Shown here one piece after another: positions 52,301 through 59,294 of a stretch of DNA of 64,000 nucleotides. The DNA lies in contig NZ_FTOG01000001.1 of the NCBI RefSeq assembly GCF_900156655.1, positions 62,001 to 126,000 of the forward strand, given 5' to 3'. The DNA comes from Rhodobacter aestuarii. GTDB lineage: Bacteria > Pseudomonadota > Alphaproteobacteria > Rhodobacterales > Rhodobacteraceae. Numbering within the stretch: position 1 is the first letter of the stretch; the number at the start of each line of letters is the position of its first letter. The notes beneath the pieces were generated by a model. That model was not told where the DNA came from. It saw only the letters and a list, made by a program, of their open reading frames with translations, and did no database searches. The translations under genes were made by a program, and so were the position numbers.

Positions 52301-54315
52301 TGACCGATCTTGGTGCCGAAACGCTGGTTGACCCCGAAGTGCAGCAGATCGTCGATCTGATCGAGGCAGAGATCGTCTCCACCCAGTCGAATATCTTTGG
52401 CTACTCGAATGTCTTCCTGAACGGCAACCGCACCGGCGCGGATACCGCGACCGACACCGATGGCGTGCGCAGCCAAGAAACCAACCTTGGGGATTTGACC
52501 GCGAAAGCGAACCTTGCCTATGCGCAGGGCTTTGACGACACGGTGATGGTCTCGATCAAGAACGGGGGCGGCATCCGCGCCTCGATCGGGGAAGTGGTGG
52601 TGCCGCCGGGCGGTACCGAAGCGGAACGCTATGCCAATGCCGAGATGGTCGATAGCGCAGGCAATGTGATCAAACCCGCAGGTGCGATCAGCCAAACCGA
52701 CATTGCCGCAACGCTTGCCTTCAACAACGGCTTGTCGCTTGTCACGCTGAGTGCCTCCGAACTGGTCGCAGTGCTCGAACATGCGGCGGCCAATGCGGGG
52801 GGCGGTGGCTTTGGCCAGTTTGCCGGGGTCTCCTTCAGCTTCGATCCGAGCCTGGAGGCCGGTGCCCGCATCACCCAAGCCGATATCGTCGATGAAAACG
52901 GCGCATCGCTCATTGCGCTGGTGCGTAACGGTGTGATGGTGGCCGACCCGGCGCTGACGGTGCGCGCGGTGGCGCTCAACTTCATGGTTGAGGGCGGCGA
53001 CGGCTATCCGCTCAATGCGCTTGCCGATGCGCAACGGGTGAACCTTTACGATCTTGATGGCGACACGATTGCCGATGGCACGCGCGATGGCGCAGCGACT
53101 TTCGCCGATACCGGCACCGAGCAAGATGCCTTCGCCGAATATTTGGCCGCCCATCACGGAACGGCGGAAACCGCCTATGATGTTGCCGATGTCGGGCGGA
53201 ACAGCGATCTGGGGATCACCAATCTGGCTTATGCGCGCCAAGATGTGCGGTTTGATACGGCAGACAGAGATTGGGCGCAGATCACCCGCACCTATGACGG
53301 CAATGATGTGTTGCGCGAAGAGGTGCGGGACTATGACAATGGGGATCTGTCGACCCGGATCTTTGATGAAACGGGCACCCTGAGCGTCACCCGCCGCGTG
53401 TATAACGATCCGGCCAGCCCGCTGGCGTCTTCGGTCAATACCTACAATGCGGAGGGGGAACGCGACAGTCGCACGATCAGCTATGAGAGCGGCGTTGAGG
53501 TGGTGACCACCTATGTCGATGGTGTTCGGGTCGCCCAGACGAACACCGACACGCTGAATACGCAAAGCTACGATCGGGTCGAGACCACCTATGATGCGGA
53601 GGGCCGCGTTGCTTGGCAGTTGGCGGTCTATGACAATGGGGTCGAGGTCGAGACGCAGTATATCGACGGGGTGCGGGCCTCTCGGACGACCACCGACACG
53701 CTAAATACGCAAAGCTACGACCGGATCGAGATCAGCTATGACGACGAGGGCCGCATTGCCTCGCAGGTGACAATCTACGACACCGGGGTAGAGGTGGAGG
53801 CGCTCTATGTTGATGGGGTGATCAGCACGAAATCGACCGTCGATGTGTTGGATACGCAAAGCTACGCGCGGATCAATTACAGCTATGACACGATGGGCAC
53901 GCCCACCCAGACACGCATCCTTTATGATGACGGCCGGGTTACCGAGAAGGTCTTCATCGACGGGCAACTTGATCAGACCCAGACCATCGCCACCAATGGG
54001 TCGATGACCGTGCGGGGCAGCGCTTTGGATAACGTGATCACGGGCGATGTGGGCAATGATACGCTGAGCGGCGGGGCAGGGGCGGATAGCTTTGTCTTCT
54101 CGGGCAGCTTTGGGCATGATCGGATCAACGATTTCAATGCGGGCGAAGGCGATCTTCTCGATATGTCCGGCCTTGGGATCGGAAGCTTGGCCGCGCTTCA
54201 GGCTGCGGCGACGCTCAACGAACTGGGCGCTCACCTTGAGATTGATTTCGGGGCCGATACGATCTTGATGCGGAACTTCGGCTTGGCCGATCTGGACGAC
54301 ACTGTCTTCGTCTAA
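46393..54315 (+). CDS. Giant multi-domain exoenzyme: nuclease, propeller, 5'-nucleotidase, RTX-type end
   Basis: 2640 residues, no N-terminal signal. Domains in order: lamin-tail domain (1-150), Calx-beta (175-284), ExeM-like OB plus endonuclease/exonuclease/phosphatase (286-940; LLELENDFF, VVNHFKSKGG, LLGDFNAYASEDP, SDHDPLILG), choice-of-anchor-I propeller (942-1441), second lamin-tail (1442-1620), 5'-nucleotidase/metallophosphatase (1630-2276; LLHFSDQEAS, SSGDAYLGSP, GNHEFDFG, LLAHMQ, IKNGGGIRAS), 49-residue repeats (2296-2533), and a hemolysin-type Ca2+ end (VTGD-like and GNDTLSGGAGADSF). The RTX-type end and adjacent secretion operon make type I export likely. It could cut nucleic acid to nucleotides and release phosphate in one molecule. 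The usual DxH of the nucleotidase is DxE here, a known variant. Confidence 0.9.
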   Translation: MVRSVTQVFINEIHYDNLAGDENEFVEIVGPAGADLSGWSLVLYNGNNASSGAAYVTIALSGSLADEGAGYGTRSFAASGLQNGPRDAIALVNALGEVVQFLSYEGEMTAADGPAAGLNSSDIGVAETGNTPVGQSLQLTGTGAVYEDFSWTAPAVNSAGTINAGQSFVGGAVTPVFSIADAQVTEGDAGTVEMVFTVTRSDATGSATVDWASADGTALAGEDYVAAAGTISFADGEAEQQLRVTVTGDTVREAHETLTVTLSNPSAGSGISVATATGTILNDEITLISEIQGTPTTQGTNLVSGNDNGDASPLLGQTVTVEAIVVGDFQNGDADTARNLGGFYLQEEDTDADGNALSSEGIFVYDGSFGTDVQIGDKVRVTGVVGEYFGQSQIGSVSSVQVLSSGNTLPTAAVITLGGDVSLAQDGGYQADLEAYEGMRVTVANTLTITEQYNLDRFNEMTLFDANGFEQTGPGGTTLVGARPFQYTQFNDPDAAGYDAYLAAVAARQIVYDDGLNAQNQAIDLLDGLQGYSAATAPSMGDTITDLSGVLDYQWAGNSASSATWRIRSTEDGENTFEDTNARPDAVASVAGDIKVASFNVLNFFTSIDGSGVEGVGETLDQQARGADSTEEYDRQLQKLVSAISGLGVDIIGLLELENDFFDGGLAPADGMAQGDRGIAIAALVAALNAAEGSEVWGWVDPGQEFAGDDAIAAGMIYRTDKVMLAAGTTTAILTDAEVDPGLIGQSTVGGIFNGDSTSRAPIAATFATLEGDAEMTVVVNHFKSKGGTGMGADADAGDGAGAFNNQRLLAAQALDAWLDTNPTGSATENLLLLGDFNAYASEDPIAYLTGYAGFVNVVAEFVEAGYSYLFDAMLGTLDYALASVSLFNAIVGAAEWNINADEADALDYNLDYGRDGSYFDGTDPYRASDHDPLILGIALPESPLEVTTYAGPSYTGEIAATGALNATHLASLTLNGAEIAAFTANTLIVSSGNGLQLVDITDIADPATPAPVMSIDLVTDFGLTSNDVSSVAAHGSLIAVAVISADPTAPGQVAILNIETNALGIYTTGSHPDAVTFSPDGTKVLVANEGEPVDIDTFNPKGGVTVIDISAGADAGVATQVDFTAFDGQEDALREAGVRIFEGQSVSDDVEPEYIAVSKDGLTAMVTLQEANAIAVLDLTTNTFTQIIPLGGKDFSGLLADFSDKDGGINLTTGNPVIGQFMPDAIASYLGLDGKTYYVIANEGDDRDDFVSVDSARLKDLDLDDATYPDEAALLADEALGRLNVSSSGLLNGDTDGDGDIDQILTYGARSFSILDETGAMIFDSGDAIERIIAEQFPGLWDDGRSDNKGAEPEGVTIGVIGTQTYAFVGLERANTTLIFDVTDPADVSFVTAAGTVGDTSPEGTLFIPAVESPTGTALYVASNEGSGTIGIYQIEENTAQTATLHVSEVWVGQEGEDLTADWFEIVNTSDIAYDAATMGSLYYDDDSADPAAADMVEGLSTLAPGEKAIVVIGTEADAFHFAQVWGNSIDLSAVQIVWTDGAGLGQNGDTVTLWMGNPQQSGTLIESVVVPGPVVSGASYDVLLGAESTVGNASGAVATDRTAGTDGTEPAVGSPGHIVGEAAPPAQNFTLELLHFSDQEASTSALADAPRLSAVLNALKAQDLGNDGVADNTLVLSSGDAYLGSPFYTASANVFGSNGIADILIQNELGVQAMSLGNHEFDFGTANLAGLISGSASGSDLDGNDFTGAAYPYLSTNLDFSTDANLAPLEVTGGQAPQAGTVTSSVVLTVDSAQTGTTELIGVVGATTPTLGRISSPGGVGISPDSFDNQPTPAQLDALAAEIQAEVDTLLAANPSMNKVILLAHMQMIGIEEALATRLSGVDVIVAGGSNTRLFDDDDRMRDGDTDQGQYPFFTTDADGNPIAVVNTDGSYKYVGRLVVDFDENGHIITDSYDETVSGAYATDAQGVTDLGAETLVDPEVQQIVDLIEAEIVSTQSNIFGYSNVFLNGNRTGADTATDTDGVRSQETNLGDLTAKANLAYAQGFDDTVMVSIKNGGGIRASIGEVVVPPGGTEAERYANAEMVDSAGNVIKPAGAISQTDIAATLAFNNGLSLVTLSASELVAVLEHAAANAGGGGFGQFAGVSFSFDPSLEAGARITQADIVDENGASLIALVRNGVMVADPALTVRAVALNFMVEGGDGYPLNALADAQRVNLYDLDGDTIADGTRDGAATFADTGTEQDAFAEYLAAHHGTAETAYDVADVGRNSDLGITNLAYARQDVRFDTADRDWAQITRTYDGNDVLREEVRDYDNGDLSTRIFDETGTLSVTRRVYNDPASPLASSVNTYNAEGERDSRTISYESGVEVVTTYVDGVRVAQTNTDTLNTQSYDRVETTYDAEGRVAWQLAVYDNGVEVETQYIDGVRASRTTTDTLNTQSYDRIEISYDDEGRIASQVTIYDTGVEVEALYVDGVISTKSTVDVLDTQSYARINYSYDTMGTPTQTRILYDDGRVTEKVFIDGQLDQTQTIATNGSMTVRGSALDNVITGDVGNDTLSGGAGADSFVFSGSFGHDRINDFNAGEGDLLDMSGLGIGSLAALQAAATLNELGAHLEIDFGADTILMRNFGLADLDDTVFV
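53548..53988 (+). repeat. Three tandem 147-bp (49-residue) repeats in the exoenzyme
   Basis: Units begin at 53548, 53695 and 53842, exactly 147 bases apart, each with GAYACGCWAARYACGCAAAG-like starts and coding DTLNTQSYDRxE followed by a beta-rich stretch ending YIDGVRAS. A more degenerate unit precedes them from about 53284. RHS/YD-like in pattern. The high DNA identity of units one and two points to recent duplication. Confidence 0.8.
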
Positions 54316-54342
54316 ACTCACACGCCTAAACGCATCGCAGTG

Positions 54343-54369
54343 AAAAGCCCGCCGAAAGGCGGGCTTTTT
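54343..54369. terminator. Bidirectional rho-independent terminator
   Basis: Perfect stem AAAAGCCCGCC (54343-54353), loop GAAA, GGCGGGCTTTT (54358-54368), with T-runs on either strand. Lies between the convergent exoenzyme and permease genes and should end both transcripts. Confidence 0.9.
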
Positions 54370-54390
54370 ATCTCTGCGGCTGGCGCTGGG

Positions 54391-56067
54391 CTAACCGATG
54401 TCTTCGGTGCGTCTTGCGGCAATCAACACGACCAGCGGCAAAAGCGTTGTCAGGCAGATCGTGACAAAGGCCATCGCCATGCCAAGCCCGACCGAACCTT
54501 GGTCGAATTGACGCCAGATAAACGTGGCAATGGTCTGATGCCCGACCGGCAGAATGAGCAAAGATGCCACCAATTCGCGCGCGGCAACCACGAAGACGAG
54601 CAGCATTGCGACCAGCAGATGCGGCCCGATCAGCGGTAGCAGGATGCGCCGCGCCATGGTCAGTTCTGACGCGCCCGAGACCCGTGCCGCCGCGTCCAGC
54701 GAGGGGGCAATCTGTTGCAATGCGGCGGTGGTGTATCGCACCGGTTGGGGCAGCAGCAACAACACATAGGCCAGCACCAGAATGGAAAGCGTATTGTAAG
54801 GGGTGATGGGCCACCACGGTTGGTTCCAAAGCAAAATCATCCCAAGCGCCACCACAACGCCGGGTGCGGCATTGGGCAGGGCGGCCAGCAAATCCACATA
54901 GAACCGCCCGCGCGCGCGGGTGCGCAGCACTACAAAAGCGGCAAAGGCACCAAGCAATCCGGTGAGGAGCGCCGCCACCAGCCCAAGACCAAGGCTCGTG
55001 AGCAGCGCACTGCGCGCCGTGGTGCTGGTGGCCAAAACGGCGGTGAAGTTTTGCAGCCCTAAGTTTTCTGGCGCGAGCCCGCCAGAAATGGTTTTTGCCA
55101 GTGCGGTGGCCAAAACCGCCAGCAAGGGAATGCCGGTGGAAACCAGCGCCACCGCGCCAAAGAGCAAAAGCGCAGGCAGCGTGGCGCGTCCAAGCGGGCG
55201 GCGGTCTGCTTGTAGCGGGCGCGATCCGGTGGTTTCAAACCCGCCGCGCGCAAGCAAGCGCCGCTGCGCCAGATAGGCTGCGGTCGCCATTGCCACCAGC
55301 ACCAGCGCCAAGGTCGAGGCGCCGGGCAGATCGACCGGCCAATCCCCGATTGCCTCGTCAATCCCCGTCACCAAAACGCGAAAGCCGATCCGGGTGCCAA
55401 GCACGGCGGGCGTGCCGTATTCCTCAATCGCCATGGCGAAAACGAGGATCAAACTGGCCGCCAAACCCGGCAGAGCCAGCGGTAGGGTAACGCGTAAGAA
55501 GGCCCGCAAAGGGCCTGCGCCAAAGACCCGGCTGACATCTGCAAAGCGCCCGCCAATCGCGGCAAAACTGCGTGACAGCGCGAAGTAAACGACAGGAAAA
55601 CAATGCAAAGCCAAAATGATGACGATGCCCGGCACCGAGAATAAGAGCCCGGCAATGTTTTGCCCCGTGAGTTGTTCAAGATACCCGCGCGGTTGCCCCG
55701 TCATCACCCAGCTCAGCGTGGCGATATAGGGCGGGATCATGAAGGGCACGAGAAAGATCACATCCCAAAGCGCCGCGCCGGGCAGCCGATAAAGCGCGCG
55801 GATTGCAGCCAGAGGAACCGCGATCAGCGCCGAGACAATCACAGTCCCCACGCCCATGATCAGCGTGTTAAGCGTGGCGCGCGGGAGCCGCCCCGCGCTC
55901 AGCACATCTGCCATGGCACTGAAAGGGGCGGCCAGTGAGCCCGCCCCGATCTTTGGAAAAATCGCCTGTAGCGCGATGAAGAGAAAGGGGGCGGCCACGA
56001 TCACGGTGAGCAAAACTGCGGCCAGCGCGGTCAAAAGCCCCTGTGGCGCGCCTCCCTGTCTGCGCAT
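54391..56067 (-). CDS. Double-domain ABC permease, Fe3+/2-aminoethylphosphonate type (system 1)
   Basis: 558 residues, about twelve membrane helices in two permease halves, each with an EAA-like loop (DVSRVFGAGPLRAFLRVTLP near residue 190, and DAAARVSGASELTMARRILL near 470). This fused layout is shared by FbpB, ThiP and AepW-type permeases. Its ATG overlaps the binding-protein stop by one base (TGATG). Ligand is inferred from the Pho box, not from this protein. Confidence 0.88.
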   Translation of the reverse strand: MRRQGGAPQGLLTALAAVLLTVIVAAPFLFIALQAIFPKIGAGSLAAPFSAMADVLSAGRLPRATLNTLIMGVGTVIVSALIAVPLAAIRALYRLPGAALWDVIFLVPFMIPPYIATLSWVMTGQPRGYLEQLTGQNIAGLLFSVPGIVIILALHCFPVVYFALSRSFAAIGGRFADVSRVFGAGPLRAFLRVTLPLALPGLAASLILVFAMAIEEYGTPAVLGTRIGFRVLVTGIDEAIGDWPVDLPGASTLALVLVAMATAAYLAQRRLLARGGFETTGSRPLQADRRPLGRATLPALLLFGAVALVSTGIPLLAVLATALAKTISGGLAPENLGLQNFTAVLATSTTARSALLTSLGLGLVAALLTGLLGAFAAFVVLRTRARGRFYVDLLAALPNAAPGVVVALGMILLWNQPWWPITPYNTLSILVLAYVLLLLPQPVRYTTAALQQIAPSLDAAARVSGASELTMARRILLPLIGPHLLVAMLLVFVVAARELVASLLILPVGHQTIATFIWRQFDQGSVGLGMAMAFVTICLTTLLPLVVLIAARRTEDIG

Positions 56068-57017
56068 CAGTTGCCGAAGCTCTTGGCAAAAGCGTCAAGC
56101 GTTTCGGCGCGTGCGCCATAAGCAGCTTCGGCATCAAAATCGAGCAGCGTAAGCTCGTTGATGCGCGGGCGTTTCGCCTCGATATCGGTGCGGGCAGGCA
56201 TCAGGAAGGTGGCCGCGACCATCGCTTGGCCCTCTTCCGAGAGCATGTAATCAATGAATTGCTTGGCTTCTTCGGGCTGAGCCGAGCTTTGCAAGATCAT
56301 CGCTGGGCGCGGCGCAACCACCGCGCCCGAGGTCGGGAAGATCACTTCAACGGTTTCGCCCTTCGCGGCGGCCGCCATCGAGATGTAATCGACCGCGCCG
56401 AAAACCGCGCCTTTGGCCCCTTGCAGCACCGGGTTGAGCGCATCGGCATTGGCCCCGGCCACAATCGCGCCATTGGCCGCCAACGCGTCAAAGATTTGCG
56501 CGCCAATCACGCCATCGAGCGCCGAAACCAGCTCAAACATCGAGCCCGATTTCGTGGGATCGGGCAGGGTCACCATGTCTTTGTATTCCGCCGTGGTCAA
56601 ATCCGCCCAATCGGTGGGTTTAGGCAGGCCCGAGGTCGGATTCCATGCAATCGCCAGCGCCGAAATGCCCTGCGCCACGGCGTAGTCGGTTTTGAGGAAG
56701 TCGGGCACCATCTCGGCATTGGGGCTGGTGTAGGCCAGCAATTTGCCATCCGCCGCCATCGAGGTGGCAGTGCCCCAACTGGCGGAAATCACCACATCTG
56801 CGACCGGGTTGGCTGCTTCAGCCTCTAGCCGCGCCATCACCTTGCCGGTGGTGGCTTGGAACACATCGACCTTGATCCCGGTTTCTGCGGTGAACCCGGT
56901 CGAGAGCTTTTCGATCAGGCTCGCGGGGCCTGCCGAATAAACGGTGATATCGGCGAAGGCCGCTTGGGCGCAAAGGCCCGTGCTCAGCGCCACGGTGGCA
57001 AGCAGCAATTTCTTCAT
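56067..57017 (-). CDS. Periplasmic binding protein, Fe3+/phosphonate type (system 1)
   Basis: 316 residues with signal peptide (MKKLLLATVALSTGLCAQAA, then FA). FbpA/PotD-like fold (ITVYSAGPASLIEKLSTGFT, then GKVMARLEAE, VISASWG and FIDYMLSEEGQAMVAA). The tandem Tyr pair of FbpA iron binders is not visible, which weakens iron and leaves a phosphonate such as 2-aminoethylphosphonate (AepX-like) as a candidate. ATGA overlap with the ATPase upstream. Confidence 0.85.
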   Translation of the reverse strand: MKKLLLATVALSTGLCAQAAFADITVYSAGPASLIEKLSTGFTAETGIKVDVFQATTGKVMARLEAEAANPVADVVISASWGTATSMAADGKLLAYTSPNAEMVPDFLKTDYAVAQGISALAIAWNPTSGLPKPTDWADLTTAEYKDMVTLPDPTKSGSMFELVSALDGVIGAQIFDALAANGAIVAGANADALNPVLQGAKGAVFGAVDYISMAAAAKGETVEVIFPTSGAVVAPRPAMILQSSAQPEEAKQFIDYMLSEEGQAMVAATFLMPARTDIEAKRPRINELTLLDFDAEAAYGARAETLDAFAKSFGN

Positions 57018-58123
57018 GGGGACGTCCTTTTTGACGGGGAAGAGGGGAACCAGCGCAGGCTCCCGTGCGAGATCTGCAAGCCGAGCACCGCGCCCGGTGC
57101 GGGGCGGTGCGGCAGCAGGAGTTGAATGTCATGCCCGCCGTCGAGCGCGAGTGTGGCCCAATGCCCGTCACCGCGAAAAAGCGTGCGGGTGACTGTGGCT
57201 GTCAGCATGCCCGCGCGGGGCTCGGTCACGCTTAGCGCGCGGCTGGGCAGTAGGACGGTATCGGTCTTTTCCGGCGCGGCCTCTGGCGGAGCCAAAAACG
57301 CGCCGCCGCGCAAATACCAGCCCTGCGCCCCGCGCTGCACGGGCAACAAGGCGCCAAGGCGTAAGAACCGTGCAATCGAGACAGAGGCAGGGTCGGCGAC
57401 CAGATCCTCGGGCGCCGCGATTTGTGCGATCTGGCCCGCTTCCATCACCGCCACCTCATGGGCGAGCGAAAACGCCTCGGAATGGTCATGGGTGACGTAA
57501 AGCGCGGTCAGGCCCAATTCCTCGACCAGCCCAGCAATCTCGCCCACCATGGTTTCGCGCAATTCGCGATCAAGGTTGGAGAGCGGCTCGTCAAACAGCA
57601 CAAGCGCGGGTTCGGCCACAATCGCGCGGGCAATCGCCACGCGCTGCTGCTGACCGCCTGAAAGCTCTGAGGGGCGGCGCTCGGCAAAGGCGGCAAGGCC
57701 GACCCGATCCAGCGCCCGTGCGACCCGTTTGGCGCGTTCGGGCGCAGGCATGCGGCGCATCTCTAACGGAAATCCGACATTGCCTGCCACGTTCATATGC
57801 GGCCACAGGGCGTAATCTTGAAACACCATGCCAAGCCCGCGCGCTTCGGGCGGCAGCGCGTGGCCCGCCGCGGCGACAAGTTTGCCCGCAAGGTGGATGG
57901 TGCCCGCATCGGGGACCAAAAGACCTGCCACAAGGCGCAAGAGCGTGGTTTTGCCGGAGCCCGAAGGCCCCAAAAGCGCCAAAACCCGCCCGGGAGCAAG
58001 TTTAAGGTCGATGTCCCGCAAAATCGGGGTGCCGCCCAACCGCAACGAAAGACCCGCCATCTCGAGAGCGGCGGGGGTGTCGACAACGGCGGTCGAAAGC
58101 GGGGGTTGCGGGGTCAAATCCAT
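57014..58123 (-). CDS. ABC ATPase with C-terminal TOBE-like domain (system 1)
   Basis: 369 residues from ATG 58123; a GTG three bases earlier is an alternative. Walker A GPSGSGKTT, Q-loop VFQDYALWPH, signature LSGGQQQRVAIARAI, Walker B LVLFDEPLSNLD, switch His VTHDHSEA, then a C-terminal beta domain (about 280-360). First gene of the operon ATPase, binding protein, permease. No Shine-Dalgarno sequence precedes it and a candidate -10 (TTAACT) lies only about 10 bases upstream, so the message may be leaderless. Confidence 0.88.
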   Translation of the reverse strand: MDLTPQPPLSTAVVDTPAALEMAGLSLRLGGTPILRDIDLKLAPGRVLALLGPSGSGKTTLLRLVAGLLVPDAGTIHLAGKLVAAAGHALPPEARGLGMVFQDYALWPHMNVAGNVGFPLEMRRMPAPERAKRVARALDRVGLAAFAERRPSELSGGQQQRVAIARAIVAEPALVLFDEPLSNLDRELRETMVGEIAGLVEELGLTALYVTHDHSEAFSLAHEVAVMEAGQIAQIAAPEDLVADPASVSIARFLRLGALLPVQRGAQGWYLRGGAFLAPPEAAPEKTDTVLLPSRALSVTEPRAGMLTATVTRTLFRGDGHWATLALDGGHDIQLLLPHRPAPGAVLGLQISHGSLRWFPSSPSKRTSP

Positions 58124-58148
58124 CACTGCAAAAAGTTAACGCCGCGCC

Positions 58149-58166
58149 ATGACAGTTCCGTGACGG
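58149..58166 (-). promoter_or_regulatory. Pho box (PhoB site) between the two ABC importers
   Basis: The minus strand reads CCGTCAC-GGAA-CTGTCAT: two 7-base direct repeats spaced 11, one perfect and one 5/7 against CTGTCAT. After nine bases comes TTAACT, a plausible -10 for the minus operon, as in PhoB-activated promoters. An extra TTGTCAC at 58171-58177 continues the 11-base phase in the opposite orientation and could serve the plus operon. Suggests induction by phosphate limitation. Confidence 0.65.
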
Positions 58167-58211
58167 CGCATTGTCACAAAAGCTTCGCGGGGCAAAACTA
58201 TCAGCAGCCCC

Positions 58212-59294
58212 ATGGCTGCCCTATCGTTTCAAAACCTAAGCCGAAGCTTCGGCGATATTCGTGCCCTTGATGGCGTCAGCGCCGACATTCCAGAGGGCAG
58301 CTTTCTGGCTTTGCTTGGCCCCTCTGGCTGCGGCAAGACCACGCTTTTGCGCTTGATCGCGGGGCTTGATCGACCCGATGGCGGCAGTTTGCACATCGGG
58401 GAAACTTTGGTGGCGGGGCCAGAGCAGTTTATTGGGCCGGAAGCGCGTGGGCTTGGGATGGTGTTTCAATCCTATGCGCTTTGGCCGCATATGACGGTTG
58501 CGGGCAATGTGGCTTTTGGGTTGAATCGGCTTGGGCGCGCGGATCGTGCCACGCGGGTGGAGCGCGCGCTGCACACGGTTGGGCTGTCCGACATGGCGGG
58601 GCGGCGTCCGCATGAGCTTTCGGGCGGGCAGCGGCAGCGTGTGGCCTTGGCGCGGGCTTTGGCGGCGCGCCCGCGCGTTTTGTTGCTTGATGAGCCACTT
58701 GCCAATCTAGATGCTCATTTGCGCCAGCAAATGCTGGCGGAGTTTCGCCGTATTCATGCCGAGACGGGCTGCACGATGGTGTTTGTCACCCATGACCAGA
58801 ACGAGGCGATGGCGGTGGCCGATCTGATCGGGGTAATGGATCGCGGGCAATTGATGCAGCTTGGCTCGCCGCAAGACCTGTTCCAGCGCCCCGCGAATGA
58901 AATGGTTGCCCGGTTTGTGGGCCATGGACGCACGCTGCCGGTGACGGTGGTGTTGCGCGGCACGCGGCGGTGTCGCTTCATGATCGGGGGATGTACCTTC
59001 ACCTTACCCGGAATTGCGCCGCCCGGCCCGGCGTGGCTTTGCCTGCATCCGTCCGATTTGACGCTCAGCACCAATAAATCCGGGCTTGTGGCGCGAGTTA
59101 CCGATTTGCGATTTGAAGACGGGTATCAGGTCGCGCATCTTTGGCTTGAGGATTTGCCCGAGGCCGCGCCTTTGGTCTTGCGGCTTGACCATCCCCTTGT
59201 GCTTGGGGCCGAAGTGCGGGTTACGGTGCGCGGCGGTTGGGTTTTACCGCGCGCGGCGGTCTCTACGCCTTCGTTTCAAACGGTGCCCGCATGA
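58212..59294 (+). CDS. ABC ATPase with TOBE-like domain (system 2)
   Basis: 360 residues. Walker A GPSGCGKTT, Q-loop VFQSYALWPH, signature LSGGQRQRVALARAL, Walker B LLLDEPLANLD, switch His VTHDQNEA. The C-terminal regulatory domain runs about 240-350. Paralog of the divergent ATPase (same order of motifs, same WPHMTVAGNV segment). No ribosome binding site is visible before the ATG. Starts a five-gene overlapping operon. Confidence 0.9.
   Translation: MAALSFQNLSRSFGDIRALDGVSADIPEGSFLALLGPSGCGKTTLLRLIAGLDRPDGGSLHIGETLVAGPEQFIGPEARGLGMVFQSYALWPHMTVAGNVAFGLNRLGRADRATRVERALHTVGLSDMAGRRPHELSGGQRQRVALARALAARPRVLLLDEPLANLDAHLRQQMLAEFRRIHAETGCTMVFVTHDQNEAMAVADLIGVMDRGQLMQLGSPQDLFQRPANEMVARFVGHGRTLPVTVVLRGTRRCRFMIGGCTFTLPGIAPPGPAWLCLHPSDLTLSTNKSGLVARVTDLRFEDGYQVAHLWLEDLPEAAPLVLRLDHPLVLGAEVRVTVRGGWVLPRAAVSTPSFQTVPA

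Noticed and set aside
54391-58123. Simple iron(III) importer call for system 1
   Set aside because: The fold fits, but the FbpA Tyr pair is not visible and the operon promoter holds a Pho box, so a specific iron claim is not justified.
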